Below, piece after piece: positions 27,775 to 36,019 of a stretch of DNA of 64,000 nt. This stretch comes from Rhizorhapis sp036570425 (GTDB lineage Bacteria > Pseudomonadota > Alphaproteobacteria > Sphingomonadales > Sphingomonadaceae): the NCBI GenBank assembly GCA_036570425.1, contig DATCYF010000017.1, positions 1 through 64,000 of the forward strand, written 5' to 3'. Positions within the stretch are counted from its first letter, which is position 1. Each line of letters starts with the position of its first letter. The notes beneath the pieces are model-generated. The model made no database searches. It was not told the DNA's origin and saw only the letters and a program-made list of their open reading frames with translations. The position numbers and the translations under genes are program-made.

Positions 27775-28039
27775 GAATATCTCCATCGCCCAGGATAACC
27801 CCAAGCATAACCGGGTGTGCTAAGGCTGGAGCCTGCTTTTTCTTCGCATGAACGCCACAACATCGAAATCGCGCCGCAATTGACCGAGTCTGTCCGCCCC
27901 ATTCCGGCAGGCTTTGAACGAATGGGACTGCGTTGGGCTGTCGGTATCCCCCGACACCAGAAGCTATCCGGGGAATGTGCAGCTCATTTTTCAAAGTCCG
28001 GGCATGTCGCTGATCGATCCGGAGCAGCGAGCCGATAGG
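27775..28039. other. Gap upstream of the MmgE/PrpD gene
   Basis: No gene recognised. A perfect 6-bp inverted repeat TGTCGG/CCGACA (27939-27944 and 27951-27956) could be an operator or the stem of a small hairpin. The stretch divides modules A and B. Confidence 0.4.
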
Positions 28040-28699
28040 TCAGGCATTTCCGCGCCAGCGGGAGATCAGCGCGGCGATTGTCTCGCGCATGATGGCGCGC
28101 CCTTGGGGCAGGCCGCGATGCCCGCTGCTGTCCGGCAACAATGCCGGCCCCGCGATAGCCGCCATCAATGCGCCGACCGCTACCGGCAACCCGGCATTGT
28201 CGGACAGGATCGGCTCGACGGCATTCTCGAAAAAGGCATGGATGCGTGCCGCGGACGGGGCATCGTCGTGCACGGATTTCTCGGCCATAGGCGTCCCCGA
28301 ACTGTCGCGCCAGAACAGGAACAGACTGTTCGTTCCGAATGCATCGATCTGGTAGCGGGTAAAGGCAAAGGCCCGGTCGGCAATGGCGAACAGGCGATCC
28401 TCCGGGGCGTCATTCTGCGGGAAATCCGCCTCCAGCCCCTCGACGAAATTTTCCATCTCGCTGTCGCGGATCGCGAGGAACAGCGCATCGCGGTCGGCGA
28501 AATAGCGATAGATGACGCCGGATGTATAGCCCGCATGGCGCGCGATCCCGCGCAGCGACAGCGGCTGGGTCGACCTCGCCAGCAGCAGCTCGCGACCTGC
28601 ATCGATGAGCGCCTGTCGCACATGGTCCTTGGCCTGCGCGCTGCGTGCCCGCCGCCCTGGCGCGATGTCTGTTGCGTCGATCCTGAGACGAGTGGCCAA
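28040..28699 (-). CDS. TetR-family transcriptional regulator
   Basis: A 219-residue regulator. The N-terminal HTH is 'PLSLRGIARHAGYTSGVIYRYFADRDALFLAI' in outline (key part 'IARHAGYTSGVIYRYF', residues about 50-66); the remainder is an all-helical ligand domain. TetR proteins usually repress a divergent neighbour until a ligand binds. It is divergent from the phosphotransferase-AraC-GST-Rieske operon with a strong inverted repeat in between, so it probably controls that operon and itself. Confidence 0.9.
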   Translation of the reverse strand: MATRLRIDATDIAPGRRARSAQAKDHVRQALIDAGRELLLARSTQPLSLRGIARHAGYTSGVIYRYFADRDALFLAIRDSEMENFVEGLEADFPQNDAPEDRLFAIADRAFAFTRYQIDAFGTNSLFLFWRDSSGTPMAEKSVHDDAPSAARIHAFFENAVEPILSDNAGLPVAVGALMAAIAGPALLPDSSGHRGLPQGRAIMRETIAALISRWRGNA

Positions 28700-28773
28700 A
28701 GCGTTCTATCCTGCCCCCTACCGCGTCGCGAGCGGACCAAAGCTGGACGCCACGCCACGAGATTTCGCTTGAG

Positions 28774-28808
28774 TGAACACTGTTATCATAATAGGATCAC
28801 AGCGTTCA
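28774..28808. promoter_or_regulatory. Inverted repeat, probable TetR operator
   Basis: TGAACACTGT (28774-28783) and ACAGCGTTCA (28799-28808) are 10-bp arms matching at 9 of 10 positions with a 15-base AT-rich spacer. It lies in the divergent gap 75 bases from the tetR start and 47 bases before the phosphotransferase gene, right for an operator over one or both promoters. Confidence 0.65.
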
Positions 28809-28854
28809 AATAAAGATTGCAGGCAGACCTGCAACGCCAAGGGGATGATGCTGA

Positions 28855-30249
28855 ATGCCGCAATCCGAGACAGACCAGGCAGAGCAAAAGCTTCGGCAAT
28901 GGATCGAGGCGGCGCTGGGACGTGTGGTCGAATTCGGCCCGCTGCCGGGATGGCGCCCGGCCTGGAACGTGTCGGTAAAAACGCCAGCAGGTATTATGGG
29001 CGTGCACATCCGGGGCGACCGCGATGCCGGACAGGAAATGCAGCCGTTGCGCCGTGAGTATGACGTGCTGTGCCTGCTTGAGAGTGAAGGCATTCCGGTA
29101 CCGAAAATGTACGGCTGGTGCGACGATCCGGCCGCGATCGTCATGGAGCGGGTCGATGCCCAGGCCTATCTGGGCGGCGCAGACAGCGACCCCAATCTCC
29201 ACCGCCTGACCGGCGATTATATGGCGATCATGGCGGCGGTCCACCGCATCGACATCGACAAGGCCTTTGCGATCGGCATGACGCGCCCGCAAACGCCACG
29301 GGACATCGCGCTCGCCTATTTCGGCGACACGGACCGTCATTATGAAAGCAACCGCACCGGCCCACAACCGCTGATCGCGTTCGTACGGAAATGGATATTC
29401 GATCATTTGCCGCTGCACCGCACCCAAACCGCGCTGCTGATCGCCGATGCGCCGCAATTCTTTCATGATGGCGAACGCGTCACCCATATATTCGACCTGG
29501 AACTGGCGCATGTCGGCGACCCGATGGCCGATCTGGCGTCAGTGCGGGTGCGCGACATCAACGAACCGATTGGCGGAATGACGCAGTTGCTGCAGCGATA
29601 TGTCGCTGAAAGCGGCAACCCGATCGACTGGCCGGCGCTCGATTTCCACACGATCGCCGCTTTTCTGACCGTACCGATGCGGGTCGGGTCGATCCTGACC
29701 CAAAGCCAGTTACCCGCCTATGTCGAATATCTTTCCTGGTATCTTGGCTGTTGCCGCGCCGCGATCGAGGTGCTGGCGGATGTCTGCGGCGTCGCGCTGG
29801 CGCCGGTCGCCGACGTGGAGCCGGTCGAGACGCCGGACAGCATCCTCTACAGCAATCTGATGGCCAGCTGCGTCGACCTGCCGCCGGGCACCGGCCGATT
29901 GCGCGAGGCGCCGGCGCTGTCACTCGCCCGCTATCTGCAACGCAAGGAAGCCATTGGCGGCGCGATCGCGCGGCGCGATCTGGAGGAAGTCGAGCAGCTT
30001 CTGGGCGAGGCTTTCGCCACGGCACAGGCGGCCGACGAAGCGCTGGAGGCGTTCGTGTTCCGGGCCGGCCCGGAACAGGATGCCGCGCTGATCGGCCTGT
30101 TCCATCGCCGCACGATGCGGGCGCTCCAGATGCTGCGCGGATATCCCGGACCCATCGTGGAGCGCGGCCCGAGCCCGGTCGACCGGGCGGCCTTTTCGCT
30201 TCCCGGCTCCGACAGCGCGCCGCGACGTGAAGCGGCGACCCAGGCATAA
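28855..30249 (+). CDS. Aminoglycoside-phosphotransferase-like protein, altered catalytic loop
   Basis: A 464-residue protein with an APH/choline-kinase-like domain in residues ~20-290 ('REYDVLCLLESEGIPVPKMYGW', in key part 'GIPVPKMYG'; 'AIVMERVDA'). The catalytic loop, normally HGDxxxxN, reads 'LIADAPQFFHDG': the Asp seems kept but His, Gly and Asn are replaced. The metal-binding Asp is present in 'IFDLELAHVGDPMADL'. It may be a weak kinase or a pseudokinase-like binding protein. The last ~170 residues are helical and unassigned. It starts the module B operon, 12 bases before the AraC gene. Related proteins occur beside catabolic acyl-CoA or alcohol genes in many Proteobacteria. Confidence 0.75.
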   Translation: MPQSETDQAEQKLRQWIEAALGRVVEFGPLPGWRPAWNVSVKTPAGIMGVHIRGDRDAGQEMQPLRREYDVLCLLESEGIPVPKMYGWCDDPAAIVMERVDAQAYLGGADSDPNLHRLTGDYMAIMAAVHRIDIDKAFAIGMTRPQTPRDIALAYFGDTDRHYESNRTGPQPLIAFVRKWIFDHLPLHRTQTALLIADAPQFFHDGERVTHIFDLELAHVGDPMADLASVRVRDINEPIGGMTQLLQRYVAESGNPIDWPALDFHTIAAFLTVPMRVGSILTQSQLPAYVEYLSWYLGCCRAAIEVLADVCGVALAPVADVEPVETPDSILYSNLMASCVDLPPGTGRLREAPALSLARYLQRKEAIGGAIARRDLEEVEQLLGEAFATAQAADEALEAFVFRAGPEQDAALIGLFHRRTMRALQMLRGYPGPIVERGPSPVDRAAFSLPGSDSAPRREAATQA

Positions 30250-30261
30250 AAGGACAGAGGC

Positions 30262-31119
30262 ATGGAGCAGGAACAGGCATTCAGGGGCGAGGCCCTTTAT
30301 TCCGGTGCACTGGAAGGCGCATTGGTGGAAAAGGACTATTCCATCCGGGTGGACAATATCCGCTGGCTGCGGCCGGGCGAGGCGACGATCCTGTCCGATC
30401 AGTTCTTTCTCGAATGGCTGATGTACCGGGAGGAGGACGTCGAATGCGCCGGGCCCGGCCGACGGTTCGTGGCGTCGCACGCCGTCATTCTGGTGCCGCC
30501 GGGGCAGGAGGTGCGCACCCGGTGGAAAGCCGGGCGCCTGCGGACCGTATCATGCTGCTTCCGCCCGGAAATGCTGGCCGACAGTCCGGAACTGCTGTCG
30601 TTCCTCTCCCAGATCGACAGCGATCACCAGTTCAATATCGGCAGCCCGTTCCTGCGGGCGGGCCTGACCCGGATCGCGGATGAAAGCATAGCGCCCGGGC
30701 TGGACAGCGACTTCATGGTGCGATCACTGTTATACGCCATATGCGGCGAAGTGCGGCACGAAACGCAAGGTAAGGCGGCGACGGAAGAACCCGACAGCGC
30801 ACTGTCTCCCGGCCAGATGCAGCGATTGCAGGAAATGCTGCATGAGGGCGGCAAGCTGCCGACAGCCGGCGAACTGGCACAGCATTGCGGAGTCTTGCCG
30901 CGCGATCTTTCACCGCTGATCAAGCGCACAACGGGCGTTACGCTACGGCGTTATATCGCGCGCGAACGGCTCAACCGGGCCAAGGCGCTGCTGGACGATC
31001 GCAAGCTGATGGTGAAGCAGGTGGCCTATTCCTGCGGCTTTGCCAGCGCGGCGGCGTTCACCGCGGCCTTTCGCAAGACGACCGGCATGACGCCGGTCGA
31101 ATATCGCGCGCGATGCTGA
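30262..31119 (+). CDS. AraC-family transcriptional regulator
   Basis: A 285-residue regulator. The C-terminal two-HTH domain shows 'TAGELAQHCGVLPRDLSPLIKRTTG' (first HTH) and 'VKQVAYSCGFASAAAFTAAFRKTTGMTPVEYR' (second HTH, the AraC signature; key part 'GFASAAAFTAAFRK'). The N-terminal ~170 residues form an AraC-type sensing domain with no recognisable ligand site. It is embedded between the phosphotransferase and GST genes in the same direction, so it is controlled with them and probably activates the operon in answer to the substrate. Confidence 0.9.
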   Translation: MEQEQAFRGEALYSGALEGALVEKDYSIRVDNIRWLRPGEATILSDQFFLEWLMYREEDVECAGPGRRFVASHAVILVPPGQEVRTRWKAGRLRTVSCCFRPEMLADSPELLSFLSQIDSDHQFNIGSPFLRAGLTRIADESIAPGLDSDFMVRSLLYAICGEVRHETQGKAATEEPDSALSPGQMQRLQEMLHEGGKLPTAGELAQHCGVLPRDLSPLIKRTTGVTLRRYIARERLNRAKALLDDRKLMVKQVAYSCGFASAAAFTAAFRKTTGMTPVEYRARC

Positions 31120-31156
31120 TCCGCGCCCTCCGCCCTTTTATCGAAAGCAGACGCCC

Positions 31157-31810
31157 ATGTTGAAAGTGCATCACCTCAACGATTCCCGCGCGCAAAAGAC
31201 GATATGGCTGCTCGAGGAACTGGAACTTCCTTACGAATTGGTGGCGTATCAGCGCCATCCCGTCACCATGATCGCGCCGGACATGATGAAGGCGCTGCAT
31301 CCGGTCGCGAAATCGCCGATGATCGAGGATGACGGGCGCATCATCATCGAATCCGGCGCGATCGCCGAACATATTATTGAGCGTTACGGCAATGGCCGTC
31401 TTGCGCCCGCACCCGGCACGCAAGCGCATGAGCGCTACCGCCAATGGCTTTATTTCGCCGTCTCGTCGGGCATGAACCCGATCATGATAAAGGTCTATGC
31501 GCGCGCCTTTGGCTTGGGGGGTGACCCGATCGACCAGGCGGCCGATGGGCAACTGGCGCAGGTCCTCTCCTATATGGACGATGTCTTGTCGCGCGCGCCC
31601 TATCTGGTCGATGACAGTTTTTCGGCGGCGGATATCCAGATGAGTTTCATCCCCGAAAATGCGCAGACGCTGGTGCCGATCGGGGGCTATCGCAACATCG
31701 TGGGCTGGCTCGAGAGATTGCACGGCCGCCCGGCGTTTCGGCGCAGCATAGAACGCGGCGGCGATTATACGCTCGCCGGTCCCGCAGGAATGCAGGAGCA
31801 GATGGCATGA
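31157..31810 (+). CDS. Glutathione S-transferase
   Basis: A 217-residue GST. The thioredoxin-like N-domain carries 'LKVHHLNDSRAQKTIWLLEELELPYEL' (key part 'NDSRAQKTIWLLEEL', with Ser9 or neighbouring Asn as candidate thiol stabiliser) and 'IIESGAIAEHIIERYG', the gamma-glutamyl binding loop. The C-domain is all-helical with 'FSAADIQMSF', the N-capping box. In sphingomonads such GSTs open ether bonds or remove halide in aromatic catabolism; here the role is unknown. Its stop overlaps the Rieske start (ATGA), so they are translated together. Confidence 0.88.
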   Translation: MLKVHHLNDSRAQKTIWLLEELELPYELVAYQRHPVTMIAPDMMKALHPVAKSPMIEDDGRIIIESGAIAEHIIERYGNGRLAPAPGTQAHERYRQWLYFAVSSGMNPIMIKVYARAFGLGGDPIDQAADGQLAQVLSYMDDVLSRAPYLVDDSFSAADIQMSFIPENAQTLVPIGGYRNIVGWLERLHGRPAFRRSIERGGDYTLAGPAGMQEQMA

Positions 31811-33045
31811 CGAACATTTTATCGACTACGCCCGATGGCGCGTTTGATATTGGCGGCGGCACGATGATGCCGGATGCGGCGGTGCTGCGCGACGGGCGGG
31901 TCGCGGCCGACAGTTTCTGGTGCGATGCGCAGTTCGAAGCGGAGCGTGAGGCAATCTATCGCCGCTGCTGGCTGTACATGGTGCGCGCGGAGGAATTGCC
32001 GGCGCCCGGCGACTATGTGGTCAAGGATGTCGAGATTTGCGGCGCCTCCGTGTTGATCGTGCGCGGACAGGACGATGCGCTGCGGGCGTTCCACAATGTC
32101 TGCCGTCATCGCGGGATGCCGGTCGCCGACAGCGCGTGCGGCAAGGCGGCAGCGTTTCGCTGCCCCTATCATAGCTGGACCTTCAACTTGGACGGCAGTG
32201 TGAAGGCTATCCCCAACCAGCGGCGCTTTCCCGGCCTGAACCCTGAAGAACTCGGCCTGGTGCCGATCGCCTTGGACGAGCATGCCGGGTTCGTCTTCAT
32301 CAATCTCGACCCCCAGCCGGCCCAGTCCCTCGCCGCATTCCTGGGCGACATCGCGCCCTTGCTGGAGGCGACGACGCTGGCGCCGTTCGGGTATCGCGAC
32401 ACCCTTTCCTACGAGGTTGCGGCGAACTGGAAGGCGGGGCTCGATCCGCAATATGAAGGTTACCATGTGGGCACCGTGCACGCGCTCACTATCCGCGAGA
32501 TTTCGGTGACGCCCGCCAATCCGTTTTCGGAATTTCGCAAGATGGCCTTTGCCGGCCCGCATGCGGCGGGCTGGTCGCGCGGCAATGCCGACTGGCGGCC
32601 GCGCGCCGACCGAATCGTGCAGTCCTCGGCGGTGCAGACCATGGGTGCGATTGCCGGGCGCGTGCAAGGTGCGGGCTATCCGAATGAGGAAACCCCGGCA
32701 TCGCTCGCGATCTTCCCGAACCTGATGCTGCATCCCGGGGCCGGCGGCTGGTTCACGCAGCAGCACTGGCCGCTGACGCCGCAAAGCCATCGCTGGACCG
32801 CGCATTATTATTATCACGAACCCGTCAACATGACGGAACGCCTCGCCATCGCCCAGGCTACGGCATTCGCCCGCGATTCGGGGATGGAGGATTTCATGAT
32901 CATGGCGCGACAGCAAAAGGGGCTCGCGTCGGGCGCCACCGACAGCTTCTATTATGGCGAGGCGGAGATGCTGCCGCGCCATCGTGCGGCAGTCATCCGT
33001 TCCGTGCTGGACGGCGTGCCGACGTTGATGCGGAGCGTCGCATGA
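31807..33045 (+). CDS. Rieske oxygenase, alpha subunit (module B, first)
   Basis: A 412-residue oxygenase. The Rieske cluster ligands are Cys99/His101 ('CRHRG') and Cys119/His122 ('CPYHSW'). The catalytic iron site shows His220 and His225 with Glu217 nearby in 'LDPQYEGYHVGTVHAL', where the usual bridging Asp is Glu, as in some carnitine/choline-type and demethylase-like Rieske enzymes. No beta subunit is linked, suggesting an alpha3 enzyme. It overlaps the GST gene and the next small gene by 4 bases each. Confidence 0.9.
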   Translation: MTNILSTTPDGAFDIGGGTMMPDAAVLRDGRVAADSFWCDAQFEAEREAIYRRCWLYMVRAEELPAPGDYVVKDVEICGASVLIVRGQDDALRAFHNVCRHRGMPVADSACGKAAAFRCPYHSWTFNLDGSVKAIPNQRRFPGLNPEELGLVPIALDEHAGFVFINLDPQPAQSLAAFLGDIAPLLEATTLAPFGYRDTLSYEVAANWKAGLDPQYEGYHVGTVHALTIREISVTPANPFSEFRKMAFAGPHAAGWSRGNADWRPRADRIVQSSAVQTMGAIAGRVQGAGYPNEETPASLAIFPNLMLHPGAGGWFTQQHWPLTPQSHRWTAHYYYHEPVNMTERLAIAQATAFARDSGMEDFMIMARQQKGLASGATDSFYYGEAEMLPRHRAAVIRSVLDGVPTLMRSVA

Positions 33046-33392
33046 CCGCGAGCTTTCCTGCGGCCTTTGCGGATCTGGAGCCCTTTGCCGAACCGTGGAT
33101 CGGACTGGACACGATGGCGGCACGCTATCGTGCGCGCCAGGACATGCCGTTTGCCGCGCTCAAGCATTTCTATGATGTGACGACGCCGCGGCTGGCGGAC
33201 ATCATGGCGTATCTGGATGGATTTGGATTTGGCGGCAATGCGCTGCCACCCGCCGAAGCGCGCCTGTTCCGTCTGGCGCTAGGTCTGGTCGAGGCCGCGC
33301 AGGCGATCGAATTCTTCAGCGCGGCGCGACTGCCCGGCGCGCCCTATCCCCATGATGTCGTGGTGGGCGGCCGGGCCGGGCTGTCAGATTGA
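33042..33392 (+). CDS. Small protein of unknown function coupled to Rieske gene
   Basis: A 116-residue acidic, Ala-rich, probably helical protein that I do not recognise. No signal, membrane segment or metal motif is seen. Its ATG overlaps the Rieske stop (ATGA), so it is translationally coupled. An accessory or small subunit role for the oxygenase is possible but is only inferred from position. Its end overlaps the convergent DUF4345-like gene by 9 bases. Confidence 0.65.
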   Translation: MTASFPAAFADLEPFAEPWIGLDTMAARYRARQDMPFAALKHFYDVTTPRLADIMAYLDGFGFGGNALPPAEARLFRLALGLVEAAQAIEFFSAARLPGAPYPHDVVVGGRAGLSD

Positions 33393-33776
33393 GGGCCTGG
33401 CGGCGGCCCATTGGGCGGCGGCCAGCAGGATGATCGTCGCCACGACTTCCGACCCGATGGACGCTCCCAGCATTGGATCATAGCCGTCCATGGCGATCGA
33501 GATGATGCGCGCCACGACAAAGCCGCCGAAGATAATGCCGATCGCCATCAACAGGGGGCGACGCACCTGCGGTGCAAACAGCGCGTACAGAATGATCCCG
33601 CCCATCGCCCAGAACGATCCGGCATAAATCGCCCGGGCCTCGTTCAAGCCCGCCACGCCCTTGGGCATCAGCGCGGTCATGTCGGTAACGGCGGTTGTCG
33701 CAGCGATGGCATAGAAGCCGAACGCAATCAGTGCGACGCCGATCAGACCCGCCAAAACACCCAGCACCTTATTCAT
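33384..33776 (-). CDS. DUF4345-like membrane protein
   Basis: A 130-residue inner-membrane protein with four hydrophobic segments ('VLAGLIGVALIAFGFYAIA', 'GSFWAMGGIILYALFAP', 'LLMAIGIIFGGFVVARIIS', 'VVATIILLAAAQWAA'). Size and the 'NEARAIYAG' start of TM2 fit the DUF4345 family, whose role is unknown. It overlaps the end of the molybdopterin enzyme gene by 4 bases (ATGA), so it is made with it; a membrane anchor or quinone link for that enzyme is speculation. Confidence 0.75.
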   Translation of the reverse strand: MNKVLGVLAGLIGVALIAFGFYAIAATTAVTDMTALMPKGVAGLNEARAIYAGSFWAMGGIILYALFAPQVRRPLLMAIGIIFGGFVVARIISIAMDGYDPMLGASIGSEVVATIILLAAAQWAAARPSI

Positions 33777-36010
33777 AGCATTGCTTCCTCGTGTTTCATG
33801 GAGTGCGGGTCGACCCTGCGGACCTGCACCGGAATACCGTTCAGCACGGCGTTGCCAGAAATGGAATCGACCATGGTTCCGGGGCTTAGTATGTTGGTAT
33901 TCGTTCCGGCATGCGCCTTGGCCACCGTCAGCCGCGAATGCGGATCGCTATGGCCCCAGCCGTGCGGCATGGACACGACTCCGGGCCGGATATCGTCATC
34001 GATTTCCAGCGGAACATGAATCTCGCCCGCGGTCGAGGACAGCGCGACCGTGTCGCCTACGGCCAGTCCGTGTCGCGTCGCATCGGCACTGTGCATTTGC
34101 AGAGTGCAGCGGTCCCTGCCGGTGACCAGCGTGTCGACATTGTGCATCCAACTGTTGAGCGAGCGCAAATGGCGCCGGCTGACCAGCATCAGCGGCGGCG
34201 CATCGGCGGCCATAGCCTGCTTGAGCCGCGGCAGGTCTGAAAGGATGAGGGGAGGGGCAATCTCGATCTTGCCGGACGCCGTCGCAAACCCCTCTGCAGC
34301 GCGCGGGATGGCCGGCCGGATCAGGACGCCGTCAGGCTTGTCGCGGAAACTATCGAGCGAAAGCCCGCCTTGGACCGCGCCGAAACGATCGCCGAAGGGT
34401 CCGGTCCGGATGGCCAGATCCAGGATGCGCTCCGGCCCGCGATCGGGCAACGCGGCAATCGCCATGTCGGCATCGATACCGCGACCCGTCGCAAGGGCGC
34501 GGAAATAGCCGTCGTCCATCGCGTCGACATCGGGGTCCGGCTGACCGCCGATAATCCCGCCTATACGGGCGATCACCCGCCAATGTTCGGGGCGGTCGAC
34601 GGTCGGAAAAATGGCCGGCGAAAAATGGCCGCCGCTGGTCAGGCAGAAGACCCAGGACCACATGTCGAAGTGCGCGCTTTCCAGGAAGGACGGGCTTGGA
34701 AAGATCACATGGGCGTGGCGCGTGGTTTCGTTGAGATAATTGTCGAGGCTCACCATGCATTCGAGCAGGGGCAGCGCCTGTGCAAGCTTTTCCGAATCCG
34801 GGGAGCTGAGCGCGGGATTGGCGGCAAAGGTCAACAGGCCCTTGATCTGGCCTTCACCCGGTGTCGAGATTTCCTCTGCCATGCAGGATGCAGGAAACTG
34901 GCCCAGCACGGCTGGAACGCCGCGCACCCGGCTCTTGCCCATCACCACGGGCATGCCTTCGGGCAGTGTCGCCAGCATGTCCACCAGCGGCGCGACCGGC
35001 CGGCTCCACATGCTGCCGCCCTCCCGGTCCAGATTGCCGGTCAGGATCGCCAGCACATCGATCATCCAGGACGCGAGTGTGCCAAAACTCTGGGTGCAGG
35101 TGCCGATCCGGCCATAAATGGCCGAGCGCTCGGTGCGGATCAGCTCGTCCGCCAGCCCCTCGATGACCGCCGCCTCTATGCCGCAATAGGGCGCGACCTG
35201 TTGCGGGCTGAAATCGGCCACGAGCGCCCGCAGCGCATCGAACCCTTCGATCAGGCTCTCCAGATGCCGCAGGCGCACGGCGTCCCGCGCGAACAGGACA
35301 TATGCCACGCCCAGCATGAACGCTGCATCGCTGCCGGGGCGCAGGCCGATCCACTGGTCCGCTGATCGCGCGGTCTGCGTGCGCACCGGATCGATCACGA
35401 TCACCCGCCCCCCGCGTGCGCGCAATTCGCGCATCGCGCCCATCACATCGCGATGGGAGAATATGCTGCCTTTCGAGGCGGCCGGATTGCCGCCGAAGAT
35501 GACGAACAGATCGGTCCTGTCGAGATCGGGGACGGGAATTTTCCATTCATTGCCGAACATCAGCATGGCGGAAAGATTCTTGGGATGCTGGTCGACCGTG
35601 CCCGAAGAATAGACCTGCTGAATGCCGGAACTGGCGAGCATCAACCCCGAATAGCGCGACAATGCGGAGTCCTTGCCGGCCATGTTGCCGCCATAGGCCG
35701 CAAAGGCATGGGGACCGTGGCGGTCGCGCACCCCTTCGACCAGCATCGCCAGACGCTCGAACGCCGCCTCATAGGAGGCGCTTTTCCATGTATCGCCGTC
35801 GCGCACCATCGGCGTGCGCAGCCGGTCGGGATCATGATGCAGCGCGCCCAGCGTCGTGCCCTTGGGGCAGATATGGCCGCGGCTCCACGCATCGTCCCGG
35901 TTGGGGCGGACGGTGGTGACGCGCCCGTCATCCACTGCCACGGTGACCCCGCACATCCCCTCGCACAAGGGGCAGGTCCGTTGATGCAGGCCATCGTGGA
36001 TCGTTGTCAC
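33773..36010 (-). CDS. Molybdopterin oxidoreductase (DMSO reductase family)
   Basis: A 745-residue enzyme. The N-terminal [4Fe-4S] ligands are Cys13, Cys16, Cys20 and Cys48 ('CPLCEGMC', 'ICPKG'). Further family marks are 'LFVIFGGNPAASKGS' near residue 168, 'IVIDPVRTQTARSADQWI' near residue 206, 'LTFAANPALSSPD' near residue 395 and the C-terminal domain with 'DTVALSSTAGEIHVPL'. No Tat signal is present, so it is probably cytoplasmic, like formate- or hydroxylase-type members of this family. The physiological substrate is unknown. It sits just downstream of the second TonB receptor. Confidence 0.88.
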   Translation of the reverse strand: MTTIHDGLHQRTCPLCEGMCGVTVAVDDGRVTTVRPNRDDAWSRGHICPKGTTLGALHHDPDRLRTPMVRDGDTWKSASYEAAFERLAMLVEGVRDRHGPHAFAAYGGNMAGKDSALSRYSGLMLASSGIQQVYSSGTVDQHPKNLSAMLMFGNEWKIPVPDLDRTDLFVIFGGNPAASKGSIFSHRDVMGAMRELRARGGRVIVIDPVRTQTARSADQWIGLRPGSDAAFMLGVAYVLFARDAVRLRHLESLIEGFDALRALVADFSPQQVAPYCGIEAAVIEGLADELIRTERSAIYGRIGTCTQSFGTLASWMIDVLAILTGNLDREGGSMWSRPVAPLVDMLATLPEGMPVVMGKSRVRGVPAVLGQFPASCMAEEISTPGEGQIKGLLTFAANPALSSPDSEKLAQALPLLECMVSLDNYLNETTRHAHVIFPSPSFLESAHFDMWSWVFCLTSGGHFSPAIFPTVDRPEHWRVIARIGGIIGGQPDPDVDAMDDGYFRALATGRGIDADMAIAALPDRGPERILDLAIRTGPFGDRFGAVQGGLSLDSFRDKPDGVLIRPAIPRAAEGFATASGKIEIAPPLILSDLPRLKQAMAADAPPLMLVSRRHLRSLNSWMHNVDTLVTGRDRCTLQMHSADATRHGLAVGDTVALSSTAGEIHVPLEIDDDIRPGVVSMPHGWGHSDPHSRLTVAKAHAGTNTNILSPGTMVDSISGNAVLNGIPVQVRRVDPHSMKHEEAML

Positions 36011-36019
36011 AGAAAATTC

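Noticed and set aside
34370..35365. 331-codon forward frame opposite the molybdopterin gene
   Set aside because: A GC-rich antisense shadow of a well-supported gene, with no motifs.
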